A DNA stretch of 64,000 nt, taken from assembly GCF_039543205.1 (NCBI RefSeq), contig NZ_BAABJH010000007.1, positions 186,001 to 250,000 on the forward strand, written 5' to 3'. The stretch is from Flaviramulus_B aquimarinus (GTDB lineage Bacteria; Bacteroidota; Bacteroidia; Flavobacteriales; Flavobacteriaceae). Position 1 is the first letter of the stretch; each line of letters opens with the position of its first letter. Below the pieces are notes generated by a model. That model ran no database searches. It saw only the letters and a list, made by a program, of their open reading frames with translations, and was not told the DNA's origin. This document shows, piece after piece, positions 34,006 through 43,274 of the stretch. The position numbers and the translations under genes are program-made.

Positions 34006-34851
34006 ATGCGCGGTACAGCTTTTTTAATGGTCTTATTTTTTCAATCCTTTTCTATTTTAAATGCTCAAGTTGTTGAAAGTAAAGCCCTGAAAGACGACAA
34101 TAAGGTGTCTAAATTTAATAATTTGGTTTGGTTTGATGAATTTGATGATGCCGGCGTGATAGACAGTACAAAATGGTTTCACCAAACAAAGTTGATTTTT
34201 GGGAATAGTTGGGCTAATAATGAAGAACAGCATTATACAAACAGAAGTATAAATTCTTTTGCGGATCATGGTACATTGAAAATAAAAGCAATTAAAGAGA
34301 AACATACCGATCAAGGCCATGAAAAAGCATATACTTCGGCTAGGTTAAATTCTAAATTTGCATTTAAATATGGTCGGGTAGTGGTTCGTGCTAAATTGCC
34401 TTCGGCGACAGGTACATGGCCAGCTATTTGGTTATTAGGAAAAAATATTAAAGAACTTGGGGGCTATTGGTATAATGAGGGGTTTGGCAAAACAGTTTGG
34501 CCCTTGTGTGGTGAAATAGACATTATGGAGCCTAATGTTCCAAAAACAGAGACTTTGGCTACATGGCACTGGTATGATGGTGTTAAGTATCAAATGAATT
34601 CAAAAAGTGTGCCTTTATCAAATTTGGATGCTTCTCAGAATTTCCATGATTATATTCTAGAATGGGACTCAACATCAATGCGGATTTATTTAGATAACAC
34701 CTTGGTTAATGAAATGCCTACGGTAAAGCCTTATAATCAAGAGTTTTATATCCTTTTGAATGTAGCAATGGGTGGTAATTTGGCTGCAGATATTGATTCC
34801 GGTTTTACCAATGATACTATGGAAATTGATTATGTAAGAGTCTATCAATAA
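34006..34851 (+). CDS. family 16 glycoside hydrolase (copy 1), secreted
   Basis: The 281-residue protein has an N-terminal signal (MRGTAFLMVLFFQSFSILNA) without a lipobox, so it is probably secreted or periplasmic. It is a GH16 (laminarinase/beta-1,3-1,4-glucanase type): WFDEFDDAG, the loop TSARLNSKFAFKYGR, TGTWPAIWLLGK and the active site GEIDIMEP (169-176; nucleophile Glu170, Asp172, acid/base Glu175). The polymer target cannot be set from sequence. It lies before ytxJ and a second GH16 with which it shares TSARLNSKFAF and other blocks. No SusC/SusD is nearby, so it is not in a usual polysaccharide utilisation locus. Confidence 0.9.
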   Translation: MRGTAFLMVLFFQSFSILNAQVVESKALKDDNKVSKFNNLVWFDEFDDAGVIDSTKWFHQTKLIFGNSWANNEEQHYTNRSINSFADHGTLKIKAIKEKHTDQGHEKAYTSARLNSKFAFKYGRVVVRAKLPSATGTWPAIWLLGKNIKELGGYWYNEGFGKTVWPLCGEIDIMEPNVPKTETLATWHWYDGVKYQMNSKSVPLSNLDASQNFHDYILEWDSTSMRIYLDNTLVNEMPTVKPYNQEFYILLNVAMGGNLAADIDSGFTNDTMEIDYVRVYQ

Positions 34852-34902
34852 GATTCTTTTGTCTTAAATGAAACGATATTTGTAAGCTTTAGTTAAAAAT
34901 TC

Positions 34903-34913
34903 GACTTTTAGTC
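34903..34913. promoter_or_regulatory. GACTTTTAGTC palindrome-like site abutting the ytxJ start
   Basis: GACTTTTAGTC is the exact reverse complement of the clpB-proximal GACTAAAAGTC (33812-33822) and ends one base before the ATG at 34915. It belongs to the same GAC-W5-GTC pattern. Function is inferred only. Confidence 0.35.
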
Positions 34914-34914
34914 T

Positions 34915-35304
34915 ATGGGATTAATAAATAAACTATTTGGTGGTTCGGCTGAACCAAAAGAAGAAAACATATTGCCTTGGATTCCTTTAAGCGAATTAGC
35001 GCAATTAGATACTGTAAATGAAAAATCGAATACAAAAACTCAGGTTGTTTTTAAGCATTCCACCCGTTGTGGTATTAGTAGAATGGTCATGAACCAATTT
35101 GTTGATGCTTATGAACTTACTGAAAATCATTTAGATTTATACTATTTAGATTTACTTAACTACCGCGACGTTTCAAACGAAGTAGGTTATAAGTTTCAAG
35201 TCATGCATGAATCCCCACAGCTTATAATAATTAAAAATGGAACAGTTGTGGCACATGCCAGTCATGGGCAAATTAATGCGATTGACCTCAATCGGTTTAT
35301 ATAG
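34915..35304 (+). CDS. ytxJ: bacillithiol-system monothiol protein YtxJ (thioredoxin fold)
   Basis: The 129-residue protein is a thioredoxin-fold, single-cysteine bacilliredoxin-like protein (YtxJ/BrxC type), thought to remove bacillithiol from protein thiols. The active-site segment VVFKHSTRCGISRMVMNQF carries the nucleophilic Cys in CGIS. Fold support comes from LYYLDLLNYRDVS and the cis-Pro area HESPQLIIIKNG. It starts 63 bases after the first GH16 gene. A redox protein between two GH16 genes is an odd neighbour, so functional linkage is doubtful. Confidence 0.87.
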   Translation: MGLINKLFGGSAEPKEENILPWIPLSELAQLDTVNEKSNTKTQVVFKHSTRCGISRMVMNQFVDAYELTENHLDLYYLDLLNYRDVSNEVGYKFQVMHESPQLIIIKNGTVVAHASHGQINAIDLNRFI

Positions 35305-35371
35305 ACTTTTTTTATTTTTTTTAGTATTAAGTAAATAGTATATTTAGAAGGTATTTTTTAATATTCTATAT

Positions 35372-36208
35372 ATGCGATCATCGTTATTAATATTCTTACT
35401 GCTATTTCTTTCTTTTTCAACTACACAATGTGCTAAATCTAAAGACAAATCAAACACTAAATTCGAAACATTAGTTTGGTATGATGAGTTTGATATACCC
35501 GGTGCTATAGATAGTACAAAATGGTTTCATCAAACACAATTGCCCGCAGGAGGTGATTGGTATGGAGGGTTAATAAATCATTATACGGATCGATTAGAAA
35601 ACGCCTATGTTAAAGATGGTTTTTTAAACATTGTTGCCAAGAAAGAGGTGTTTAATGATCAGGGTGAAATCAAGGAATATACATCAGCCAGGTTAAATTC
35701 AAAATTCGCATTTACCTATGGTAGGGTTGAAGTTAAGGCAAAACTACCCAAAGGAATTGGAACTTGGCCAGCCATTTGGATGTTAAATAAAAATATCGAT
35801 GAACCCGGTGCGTATTGGCAAAAACAAGGCTTTGGTACAACGTATTGGCCAGTTTGTGGTGAAATTGATATTTTAGAACATTGGGGTAAAAAGCAAAATG
35901 ATATACAGAGTGCCGTTCATACAGCATCTAGTGCTGGAGATGATGTTGTGAATCTGGGTGGTAGACTTATAGAAAATGTTTCAAATCAATTTCATATCTA
36001 TAGCCTTGAGTGGTATAAGGACCGAATGGTGTTTCGGGTTGATGATCTAGTTCATTATACGTATAAGCCAGACTCGATAGAAAATCCTGAAATATGGCCA
36101 TTTAATTCAGATCAATACCTATTGCTTAATATTGCTATTGAACCGGATATCGACCCTTCTTTTATTGAAGACTCTATGGTTATAGAGTATATAAGGGTTT
36201 ATCAATAA
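35372..36208 (+). CDS. family 16 glycoside hydrolase (copy 2), lipoprotein
   Basis: The 278-residue paralog has a lipoprotein signal (SFSTTQC-AK, Cys20), unlike copy 1, which implies surface or periplasmic anchoring. Active site GEIDILEH (163-170; Glu164, Asp166, Glu169) is complete, and SAVHTASSAGDD adds the His usually found on the next strand. It shares TSARLNSKFAF, GTWPAIW and the DSTKWFHQT stretch with copy 1. It is followed 7 bases later by mltF, giving a possible cell-wall or glycan operon. Confidence 0.9.
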   Translation: MRSSLLIFLLLFLSFSTTQCAKSKDKSNTKFETLVWYDEFDIPGAIDSTKWFHQTQLPAGGDWYGGLINHYTDRLENAYVKDGFLNIVAKKEVFNDQGEIKEYTSARLNSKFAFTYGRVEVKAKLPKGIGTWPAIWMLNKNIDEPGAYWQKQGFGTTYWPVCGEIDILEHWGKKQNDIQSAVHTASSAGDDVVNLGGRLIENVSNQFHIYSLEWYKDRMVFRVDDLVHYTYKPDSIENPEIWPFNSDQYLLLNIAIEPDIDPSFIEDSMVIEYIRVYQ

Positions 36209-36215
36209 CACTTTT

Positions 36216-37664
36216 ATGAAAAAAAGAATGAGCTTACATAACCCTATAGGACTTGTTTATCTTGTTTTATTTTTTCTGTTTTTTTGTTGTGAAAAAGACC
36301 CAATAAAAAAGGAGGAAGTCATTGAAATTGATAAAAAATGGGATTTAGAACAAATTAAAGCTTCTGGTAAATTAAGAGCTTTAACTATTTATAGTGGTAC
36401 AACTTACTATTTGTATAAAGGGCGTCCCATGGGGTATGAGTTTGAGCTACTGGAGCGGTTGGCTGAGTATTTAGAAGTAGATTTAGAAATGATTGTTGCA
36501 GATAATGTTGATGCGCTTTTTGAAAAACTAAATAATGGTGAAGGCGATATTGTGGCACATGGCTTAACCATTACTACAGACAGGAAAGAAGATGTTTCTT
36601 TTACTGACCATTTGTATTTAACTAAACAGGTTTTAGTCCAAAAAAAGCCAGATAATTGGAGAAGTATGCGTTGGGGAAAGTTAAAGAAAGCTTTAGTACA
36701 CGATCCCATAGGTTTGTTAGGCGATACCATTTCTGTTAAAGATAAGCCGTTATATAAAGAGCGCATATATAATTTATCTGAAGAACTCGGAGGCATTATA
36801 TATTTAGATATTCTTCCTGGTGAGTTGGCTACTGATGAAATTATAGAAAAAGTGGCTAATGAAGACATCAAGTATACCATTGCTGATAATAATATAGCAG
36901 GTATCATGTCAACCTATTACCCCGTTTTAGATGTTAAAGTGCCTGTTAGTTTTTCTCAACGTAAAGCTTGGGCCACAAGGCACGATTCTCAAAATTTACT
37001 AAAAGCTACAAATAATTGGTTAAAACAGATTAAAAGAAAAGTAGATTTTAATGTTATTTACAACAAGTATTTTAAAAACAAGAAATATTTTAGAAGACGC
37101 ATAAAAAGTAATTTTTATAGCTTAAATAAACAACAGATAAGTCATTATGATGGTTTAATAAAAAAGCATTCAAAGACCATAAATTGGGATTGGAGACTTG
37201 TGGCTTCACAGGTTTACCAAGAGTCTAAATTTGACCCCAGAGTAAGTTCTTGGGCAAAAGCCTCGGGACTTATGCAATTAATGCCAAAAACAGCTGAAGA
37301 ACTTGGGGTAACCAATAGATCGGACCCTGAACAAAGTATAAAAGGTGGTACTAAATATTTGAAACGTATATGGAAGAATTTTGAACATATTCCAGATTCT
37401 ATTCAACGTATTAAGTTTACCATGGCATCCTATAATTGTGGTATGGGGCACGTTTTTGATGCACAACGATTAGCAGAAACAAGAGGTTTAAATAAAGATG
37501 TCTGGGATGATAATGTTGAAACCATAATTTTATTGTTAAGCGAGCCCAAGAATTATAATCACCCTGTTGTAAAATATGGTTATGTTCGTGGTTTAGAACC
37601 TTATAATTATGTAAAACAAATTTTTGAAAGGTATCAGCATTACACAAAGTTTATAACTAAATGA
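36216..37664 (+). CDS. mltF: membrane-bound lytic murein transglycosylase F-like (MltF)
   Basis: The 482-residue lipoprotein (FLFFCC-EK, Cys24 or 25) has an N-terminal solute-binding-type domain (about 45-285; LRALTIYSGTTYYLYKGRPMG, then FTDHLYLTKQVLVQKK) joined to a lysozyme-like SLT domain. The catalytic acid is Glu336 in YQESKFD, followed by SGLMQLMPKTAEELGV and NCGMGHVFDAQRLA. MltF cleaves peptidoglycan glycan strands to 1,6-anhydro products; the N-terminal domain is regulatory in E. coli. It starts 7 bases after GH16 copy 2. Confidence 0.9.
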   Translation: MKKRMSLHNPIGLVYLVLFFLFFCCEKDPIKKEEVIEIDKKWDLEQIKASGKLRALTIYSGTTYYLYKGRPMGYEFELLERLAEYLEVDLEMIVADNVDALFEKLNNGEGDIVAHGLTITTDRKEDVSFTDHLYLTKQVLVQKKPDNWRSMRWGKLKKALVHDPIGLLGDTISVKDKPLYKERIYNLSEELGGIIYLDILPGELATDEIIEKVANEDIKYTIADNNIAGIMSTYYPVLDVKVPVSFSQRKAWATRHDSQNLLKATNNWLKQIKRKVDFNVIYNKYFKNKKYFRRRIKSNFYSLNKQQISHYDGLIKKHSKTINWDWRLVASQVYQESKFDPRVSSWAKASGLMQLMPKTAEELGVTNRSDPEQSIKGGTKYLKRIWKNFEHIPDSIQRIKFTMASYNCGMGHVFDAQRLAETRGLNKDVWDDNVETIILLLSEPKNYNHPVVKYGYVRGLEPYNYVKQIFERYQHYTKFITK

Positions 37665-37725
37665 TAATTAATTACGAAAAAATCTTATAAAAAATCTCTA
37701 AGAATTAAATTTGGAAGGTTCTTCT

Positions 37726-38907
37726 TTACTGCCTAATCGTATAAGAATTAATAATATCCTTTAACTGGAATTTTAAATCTTCGCCGGTATCGTAAACCAT
37801 TTGCTCATTGCTTGGGAACGGAACACGTCGGTTATTGAGCAAATTTCTATCGTCTGCATTTAGTGCACGTTTATCGCCTCTAGATCGTGCAAAAGCATAT
37901 TCAAATACAAACTCACTGTTAATAGGGAAAGCGTTCAAGGTTTGTTTTGAGAGTAAATCGACATAAACCACATCAGCAATCACTTGAGATGACTTGGTCT
38001 GAATTGTTTCTAATAATCGACATTTTACTCGAATAATTTTATCGATTTTAATGTATTTACCTAAACTGTCTTTTACAGCATTACCATCTTGGTCGAGTTT
38101 ATATTCCCAACCATCTTTGATGTCTTTTTCTCTTAAATACTCACGTTCATTGATACGTTCAGGTGAAATATTTATCTGTTTTAAATTAAGCTGCATGGCA
38201 TAATCATACTTTAGGTTTGCAACACGATTAGCGTGATACACGCTCCAAAATTTGTTGAGTCCGTAAGTATCAAAATTTAATAAATCGGCTTCTAAACGAC
38301 TAGGAATAATTTGTTGCGTTTCATTATTAATAGAAACCAAGACATAGTCTGTACCACGTTGATGGGCTTCATCTAATAACTCACGTGTATTTTCGTAATT
38401 TGGGTTAATACGTTGCAAGTATTCAAGTGTATTATAAGCCTCCCTAATTATACGTTTGTCATCGGATTCTAAAAGGTCAATACCTTTTTCATACATATAA
38501 TCAGATAAATTTTCTTTAGCTTCTAATATATCGTCACTATAATTATTAAAGTCAAAGGGTATGTTTTTACCATTAACTGATAAAGGTAAAATAGGTTTAA
38601 TAGCTTCTTGACGTGCGTTTAAATCTAGATACAGTTCGTATATCTGTCGTAATGTTTCTGAGTTATTATCCTTTTTAAGATGCTCTATTGTGTTTAAATC
38701 ACGTTCAACAACTTTGTAATAAGCATCTTGAAGCATTAAAACATAATCGTATTTGCGTTTTTTGTTTTTATTCGTTTTAAGCTTATTGAGTGCTGTTGTT
38801 ATTGCTTGGTCATAATTACCAGAATGCACAGCCTTTTCAACTTGCTTTCTCGTATTACATGCCAATAAGGCTAAAAACAGAACTGTTAGGAGTAGTCCTT
38901 TTTTCAT
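37726..38907 (-). CDS. Bacteroidota lipoprotein of unknown function, TPR-like N-terminus
   Basis: The 393-residue product has a lipoprotein signal (FLALLAC-NT, Cys17) followed by a helical repeat region (KAVHSGNYDQAITTALNKLK...YDYVLMLQDAYYKVVERDL and RIIREAYNTLEYLQRINPNYENT), which looks TPR-like. The C-terminal half is mixed beta (KSSQVIADVVYVDLLSKQTL, PSNEQMVYDTGEDLKFQLKD). I do not recognise a named family. It is probably a periplasmic or outer-membrane lipoprotein. It is convergent with mltF (61 bases between ends) and downstream of fahA on the same strand. Confidence 0.75.
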   Translation of the reverse strand: MKKGLLLTVLFLALLACNTRKQVEKAVHSGNYDQAITTALNKLKTNKNKKRKYDYVLMLQDAYYKVVERDLNTIEHLKKDNNSETLRQIYELYLDLNARQEAIKPILPLSVNGKNIPFDFNNYSDDILEAKENLSDYMYEKGIDLLESDDKRIIREAYNTLEYLQRINPNYENTRELLDEAHQRGTDYVLVSINNETQQIIPSRLEADLLNFDTYGLNKFWSVYHANRVANLKYDYAMQLNLKQINISPERINEREYLREKDIKDGWEYKLDQDGNAVKDSLGKYIKIDKIIRVKCRLLETIQTKSSQVIADVVYVDLLSKQTLNAFPINSEFVFEYAFARSRGDKRALNADDRNLLNNRRVPFPSNEQMVYDTGEDLKFQLKDIINSYTIRQ

Positions 38908-39005
38908 AGGTTAAAGGTTTTGGTTTATTGGGGTGCTATTTCAATAGTGATGCCAAAAGTAATCAAAACTTTTAAATATTTTTTAATGTATTGATATTCA
39001 GTATT

Positions 39006-40289
39006 TTATTTTTTAGAATAAACAGGCAGCAATTGAGTGGATACTTCCCCAAAACCAATACGGGTACCATCTTTTTCACAATAACCACGCATAATTACGG
39101 TATCGTGGTCATTTATAAATTTACGTTCTGTACCATCATTCATTTTAAGCGGTTTTTCACCTCTCCAAGTCAGTTCTAACATAGAGCCATAACTATCTTC
39201 AGTAGGACCAGAAATGGTGCCGCTTCCCATCATATCACCAGAATTTACTGGACAACCATTAACAGTATGGTGTGCTAATTGTTGTACCATATTCCAATAC
39301 ATATACTTGAAGTTAGAATTACTAACCACAGTTTCTTTAGCACCATTTGGTTGTATAGATACTTCTAAATTAATATCATAGCTCTTTTTCCCTTTGTATT
39401 GCAAGTAGTCTAATTGCTTTTTTAAGGGTTTGGGGCTTTCTACACGATACGGTTCTAAAGCATCTAGAGTTACAATCCATGGGGAAATTGAAGATGCAAA
39501 ATTCTTTGCTAAAAAAGGCCCTAAAGGCACATATTCCCATTTTTGAATATCTCGGGCACTCCAATCGTTTAATAATACCAACCCGAATATATACTCTTCA
39601 GCTTCTGCAATAGGAATGGGTTCTCCTAAATCATTGGCATCAGTTGTAATAAAAGCCATTTCTAATTCAAAATCGATTAACTTACTAGGTCCAAAAATAG
39701 GTTTGGTAGCATTGCCAGGAAGTGTTTGACCTTGAGGTCTGTGAACTGGAATTCCTGAAGGAATAATAGACGAGCTTCTACCATGATACCCAACAGGTAT
39801 ATGTAACCAATTTGGTAAAAGTGCATTATCTGGATCTCGGAACATGGTACCTACATTGGTTGCGTGTTCTATACTGGAGTAAAAATCGGTATAATCACCA
39901 ATTTGAACAGGCAATTGCATTTCAATTTCATCTAAACGAAATAAAACAATCTCTTTATGTTTTTTATTATCTTTTAAACTTGTGTTTTCAGCATCAAAAA
40001 CCTGAGCAATTCTATTTCTAACAGCTCGCCAAGTTTGTCGCCCGTCAGCAATAAAATCATTTAAGGTATCTTGAAGAAAAATGTCATCAGTCAATGGAAT
40101 CCCTTCAAAATAACCTAATTGATGTAGAGCCCCTAAATCTATGGCGGTATCACCAATGCGTGTACCTATGGTAATAATATCATCGCGAGTTAAAAAAACT
40201 CCAAAAGGAATGTTCTGAATTGGGAAGTCTGAATTTTTATCGACGTGTAACCACGATTTTCTGTCTGGATTGTTAGCGGATAATGGCAT
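39006..40289 (-). CDS. fahA: fumarylacetoacetase
   Basis: The 427-residue enzyme performs the last step of tyrosine breakdown, splitting fumarylacetoacetate to fumarate and acetoacetate. Motifs include DFPIQNIPFGVF, DYTDFYSSIEHATNVGTMFR, LPNWLHIPVGYHGRSSSI, the Glu/Asp metal site LIDFELEMAF, VLLNDWSARDIQKWEYVPLG and SGDMMGSGTISGP. The length is normal for the eukaryal-like fumarylacetoacetase found in Bacteroidota. Neighbouring phenylalanine/tyrosine catabolic genes (hpd, hmgA) are not in this window. It is divergent from glyA. Confidence 0.95.
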   Translation of the reverse strand: MPLSANNPDRKSWLHVDKNSDFPIQNIPFGVFLTRDDIITIGTRIGDTAIDLGALHQLGYFEGIPLTDDIFLQDTLNDFIADGRQTWRAVRNRIAQVFDAENTSLKDNKKHKEIVLFRLDEIEMQLPVQIGDYTDFYSSIEHATNVGTMFRDPDNALLPNWLHIPVGYHGRSSSIIPSGIPVHRPQGQTLPGNATKPIFGPSKLIDFELEMAFITTDANDLGEPIPIAEAEEYIFGLVLLNDWSARDIQKWEYVPLGPFLAKNFASSISPWIVTLDALEPYRVESPKPLKKQLDYLQYKGKKSYDINLEVSIQPNGAKETVVSNSNFKYMYWNMVQQLAHHTVNGCPVNSGDMMGSGTISGPTEDSYGSMLELTWRGEKPLKMNDGTERKFINDHDTVIMRGYCEKDGTRIGFGEVSTQLLPVYSKK

Positions 40290-40447
40290 AGCTATTTTAA
40301 ATTATTGAATTCTTATCAAACGTACACATTTTTTTTATTTTAATTGAAAAAATCAAATAAAATATGCGTTAATAGTAATCGTTAATAAACCGTTGAAAAC
40401 TTAAAAGTAAATCTGCAAATTTTAATACTAATAACTAATCTATTTCA

Positions 40448-40455
40448 TATTTTTG
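40448..40455 (+). promoter_or_regulatory. -7 box (TATTTTTG) for glyA
   Basis: A perfect TAnnTTTG box 27 bases before the glyA ATG; no clear -33 element. Confidence 0.5.
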
Positions 40456-40482
40456 CACATTATTTAATTAGAAACCAATTTT

Positions 40483-41754
40483 ATGCAACGCGACGAACAA
40501 ATTTTTGAACTTATTCAAGCTGAAAAAGAACGCCAATTACACGGTATAGAACTTATTGCATCAGAGAATTTTGTAAGCCCACAAGTCATGGAAGCTGCAG
40601 GCTCTGTATTAACTAATAAATATGCTGAAGGGTATCCAGGAAAGCGTTATTATGGTGGTTGTGAAGTGGTTGATGAAGTTGAACAAATTGCCATTGATAG
40701 AGCCAAATCTTTATTTGGAGCCGCTTACGTAAACGTACAGCCACACTCGGGAAGCCAAGCCAACACAGCAGTATACCATGCATGTTTAAAACCAGGAGAT
40801 AAGATTTTAGGTTTCGATTTGTCTCATGGCGGACATTTAACGCATGGATCACCAGTAAATTTTTCAGGGAAACTTTACAATCCTGTATTTTACGGTGTGG
40901 AACAGGAAACAGGTGTTTTAAACTATGATAAAATACAAGAAATTGCTACAAAGGAGCAACCAAAATTAATAATTGCAGGCGCATCTGCATATTCTCGTGA
41001 TTTAGATTTTAAACGTTTTAGAGTTATTGCTGATAGCGTAGGTGCTATTTTAATGGCAGATATATCGCATCCAGCAGGATTAATTGCTAAAGGTATTTTA
41101 AATGATCCACTTCCTCATTGTCATATTGTAACAACTACAACGCATAAAACATTAAGAGGTCCAAGAGGTGGAATGATTATGATGGGGCAGGATTTTGAAA
41201 ACCCTTTCGGGATTACACTTAAAAATGGAAACTTACGTAAAATGTCATCGTTATTAGATTCTGCAGTTTTTCCAGGAAATCAAGGTGGACCATTAGAGCA
41301 TATTATTGCTGCTAAAGCTATTGCTTTTGGTGAAGCTTTAACGGATGATTTTTTACACTATCAATTGCAAGTCAAGCAAAATGCTGCGACTATGGCCGAT
41401 GCTTTAGTTGAAAAAGGATATAATATTATTTCCAGTGGAACAGATAACCACTGTATGTTAATTGATTTGCGTAACAAAAATCTATCTGGTAAAGATGCAG
41501 AGAATGCTTTGGTGAAAGCAGATATTACAGTAAACAAAAACATGGTGCCTTTTGATGATAAATCACCATTTGTAACTTCAGGAATTCGTTTGGGGGTTGC
41601 TGCAATTACAACACGTGGTTTAAAAGAAGACGATATGGGTGCTATTGTTAATTTGATTGATGAAGTCATTACCAATTTTGAAAATGAAGCCATTCTTGAA
41701 ACTGTAAAAACTAAAGTGAATACAATGATGAAGGATAAACCTTTATTTGTCTAG
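40483..41754 (+). CDS. glyA: serine hydroxymethyltransferase
   Basis: The 423-residue PLP enzyme interconverts serine and glycine while charging tetrahydrofolate with a one-carbon unit. Recognisable blocks: GIELIASENFVSPQVMEAAGS, KYAEGYPGKRYYGGCEVVD, DLSHGGHLTHGSPVNFSG and the PLP-lysine site TTTTHKTLRGPRGG. The length and start are normal. It is divergent from fahA and followed by an intrinsic terminator at 41801-41827. Confidence 0.97.
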   Translation: MQRDEQIFELIQAEKERQLHGIELIASENFVSPQVMEAAGSVLTNKYAEGYPGKRYYGGCEVVDEVEQIAIDRAKSLFGAAYVNVQPHSGSQANTAVYHACLKPGDKILGFDLSHGGHLTHGSPVNFSGKLYNPVFYGVEQETGVLNYDKIQEIATKEQPKLIIAGASAYSRDLDFKRFRVIADSVGAILMADISHPAGLIAKGILNDPLPHCHIVTTTTHKTLRGPRGGMIMMGQDFENPFGITLKNGNLRKMSSLLDSAVFPGNQGGPLEHIIAAKAIAFGEALTDDFLHYQLQVKQNAATMADALVEKGYNIISSGTDNHCMLIDLRNKNLSGKDAENALVKADITVNKNMVPFDDKSPFVTSGIRLGVAAITTRGLKEDDMGAIVNLIDEVITNFENEAILETVKTKVNTMMKDKPLFV

Positions 41755-41800
41755 AGTAAAAGGTTGTAACAAGAACCTAAAACAAGATTAGGTTGACAAG

Positions 41801-41827
41801 AAAATCCTGCTTTATGCAGGATTTTTT
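41801..41827. terminator. glyA intrinsic terminator
   Basis: AATCCTGC pairs perfectly with GCAGGATT around TTTAT, followed by TTTTT on the plus strand and preceded by an A-run, so it can also end the convergent cytochrome gene. Confidence 0.85.
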
Positions 41828-41843
41828 GTTTTGCACATTTTAA

Positions 41844-43046
41844 CTATTCATATACTTTTATAAGATGTGTTCTAACTTTTAAAGCCATAATAGAATCCCT
41901 TTCTTGACCATTAATTAGCAATTTAGAAGATGCTTGTACAGGCATATGGCATTTTATACAATCTAAATCCTGTAATGTTTCACGATGCGTTAATGTTTCC
42001 AAATCATGACAGCCAATACACTTTTGGTTAAACGTAGAAACAGCACCCCTTTCATTTTTATGCGCATTATGGCAAGTAGTACAATCCATTTGATCAGATT
42101 TTACAAAACATTGACTTTGGATTAATAATCCATATTGATTCCCGTGAACATCCAAATTTTGATTATTTGTAGTATGGTCTGACTTATGAAATAAGGTGTC
42201 ACCAGCTTTAAAATTTAAAATACCCCGTTTTGTTTTTTCCGAAAGTCCCGAATGGCATAAGGCACAAGCATCTAATCGTTGTTGCCTTGTTAAGTTTTTA
42301 AACCCAATAATGGCATTGCCTTCAGATTTTAATCGATCCTGTCTGGCTAAGGCTACATGATTTCCAGCTGGGCCATGACATTTTTCGCAATCAATACCAA
42401 AAACAATATTCTTCTTTTTATACCTGTTATTCGTTTTGTCTATTAAATAGTTACCCAAAGGTTCCACGTAAGTTGTATGACAGCCCAAACATTTTGGTAT
42501 GACTGGTCTAGGTTTGATTTTGTATAGAGGATATTGTGGGCTATTTACCCAGCTATCAGTAGGTGTGTAATAAGAAATTTGCTGTTGATAAAGTCTATTT
42601 TTGTCCCAAGTTAAATACGTCTGTCCTTTGGTTCCAGAACCAATAGTTATGTCAAATTTAGAACTACTGATTTTTTTATTGTCTTTTGAATGGTAAGCTT
42701 CTTGAAATGCTTCATTTTTATTTAAAACCATTTTATAAAAAACGGCATCATTTAGCTTAAAAGTGTTGGCGCCTTCTAAAAAACTTCCAAGTATGTTATT
42801 TTTACTGGATATTGAAGAGGACTTAAAATGGGCCGTTTCCAAATGGGTTTTTACAATATCCAAATGGCATTCAATACAAGTGTCATGGCCAACATATTTT
42901 TCTCCTAAAGAATTAACAGCTATAGGTTGAATGGGAATATAATCCAACTTATTTTTATTCAATTTAATTATAGCATAGGCCGTTATAGCGAGAATTAAAA
43001 TAATCACTAATACCTTTCCAGTTCTATTAAAAATTTTATTATACAA
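41844..43046 (-). CDS. membrane-anchored multiheme c-type cytochrome (seven CxxCH)
   Basis: The 400-residue protein has an N-terminal membrane anchor (VLVIILILAITAYAIIKL, about 12-29) and seven heme-binding CxxCH motifs: TCIECH (57-61), KCLGCH, DCEKCH, ACALCH, DCTTCH, KCIGCH and DCIKCH, the later ones evenly spread. The region around the second and third motifs (YPLYKIKPRPVIPKCLGC, VFGIDCEKCHGPAGNH) resembles the cytochrome c554-like/multiheme domain. It should sit in the periplasm and carry electrons; partner reductase genes are not beside it. It is divergent from pyrG and convergent with glyA. Confidence 0.85.
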   Translation of the reverse strand: MYNKIFNRTGKVLVIILILAITAYAIIKLNKNKLDYIPIQPIAVNSLGEKYVGHDTCIECHLDIVKTHLETAHFKSSSISSKNNILGSFLEGANTFKLNDAVFYKMVLNKNEAFQEAYHSKDNKKISSSKFDITIGSGTKGQTYLTWDKNRLYQQQISYYTPTDSWVNSPQYPLYKIKPRPVIPKCLGCHTTYVEPLGNYLIDKTNNRYKKKNIVFGIDCEKCHGPAGNHVALARQDRLKSEGNAIIGFKNLTRQQRLDACALCHSGLSEKTKRGILNFKAGDTLFHKSDHTTNNQNLDVHGNQYGLLIQSQCFVKSDQMDCTTCHNAHKNERGAVSTFNQKCIGCHDLETLTHRETLQDLDCIKCHMPVQASSKLLINGQERDSIMALKVRTHLIKVYE

Positions 43047-43246
43047 TATATAATATCAATAAACCCAGTGAATTTTTATTTCTAGCAACAAAAGGTAGTA
43101 TGCCTTAGTTAGCTAGCAAGGATTCCAAAGGTAGAAGAAACTTTTTGCAAAATCAAGTTAATTAAATCTATTTAATTGGTGTTTTGTTGTTTATAACTAC
43201 CTCTCAAATAACTAAAAACATTTCGCTAATAACTATTTTAATTTTG

Positions 43247-43254
43247 TAAATTTG
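43247..43254 (+). promoter_or_regulatory. -7 box (TAAATTTG) for pyrG
   Basis: A perfect TAnnTTTG match 20 bases before the pyrG ATG. Confidence 0.5.
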
Positions 43255-43274
43255 CCTGCGTTTATAAGCGCAAC

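Noticed and set aside
34006..37664. Polysaccharide utilisation locus
   Set aside because: Only GH16 enzymes and MltF are present; no SusC/SusD pair, hybrid sensor or other CAZymes.
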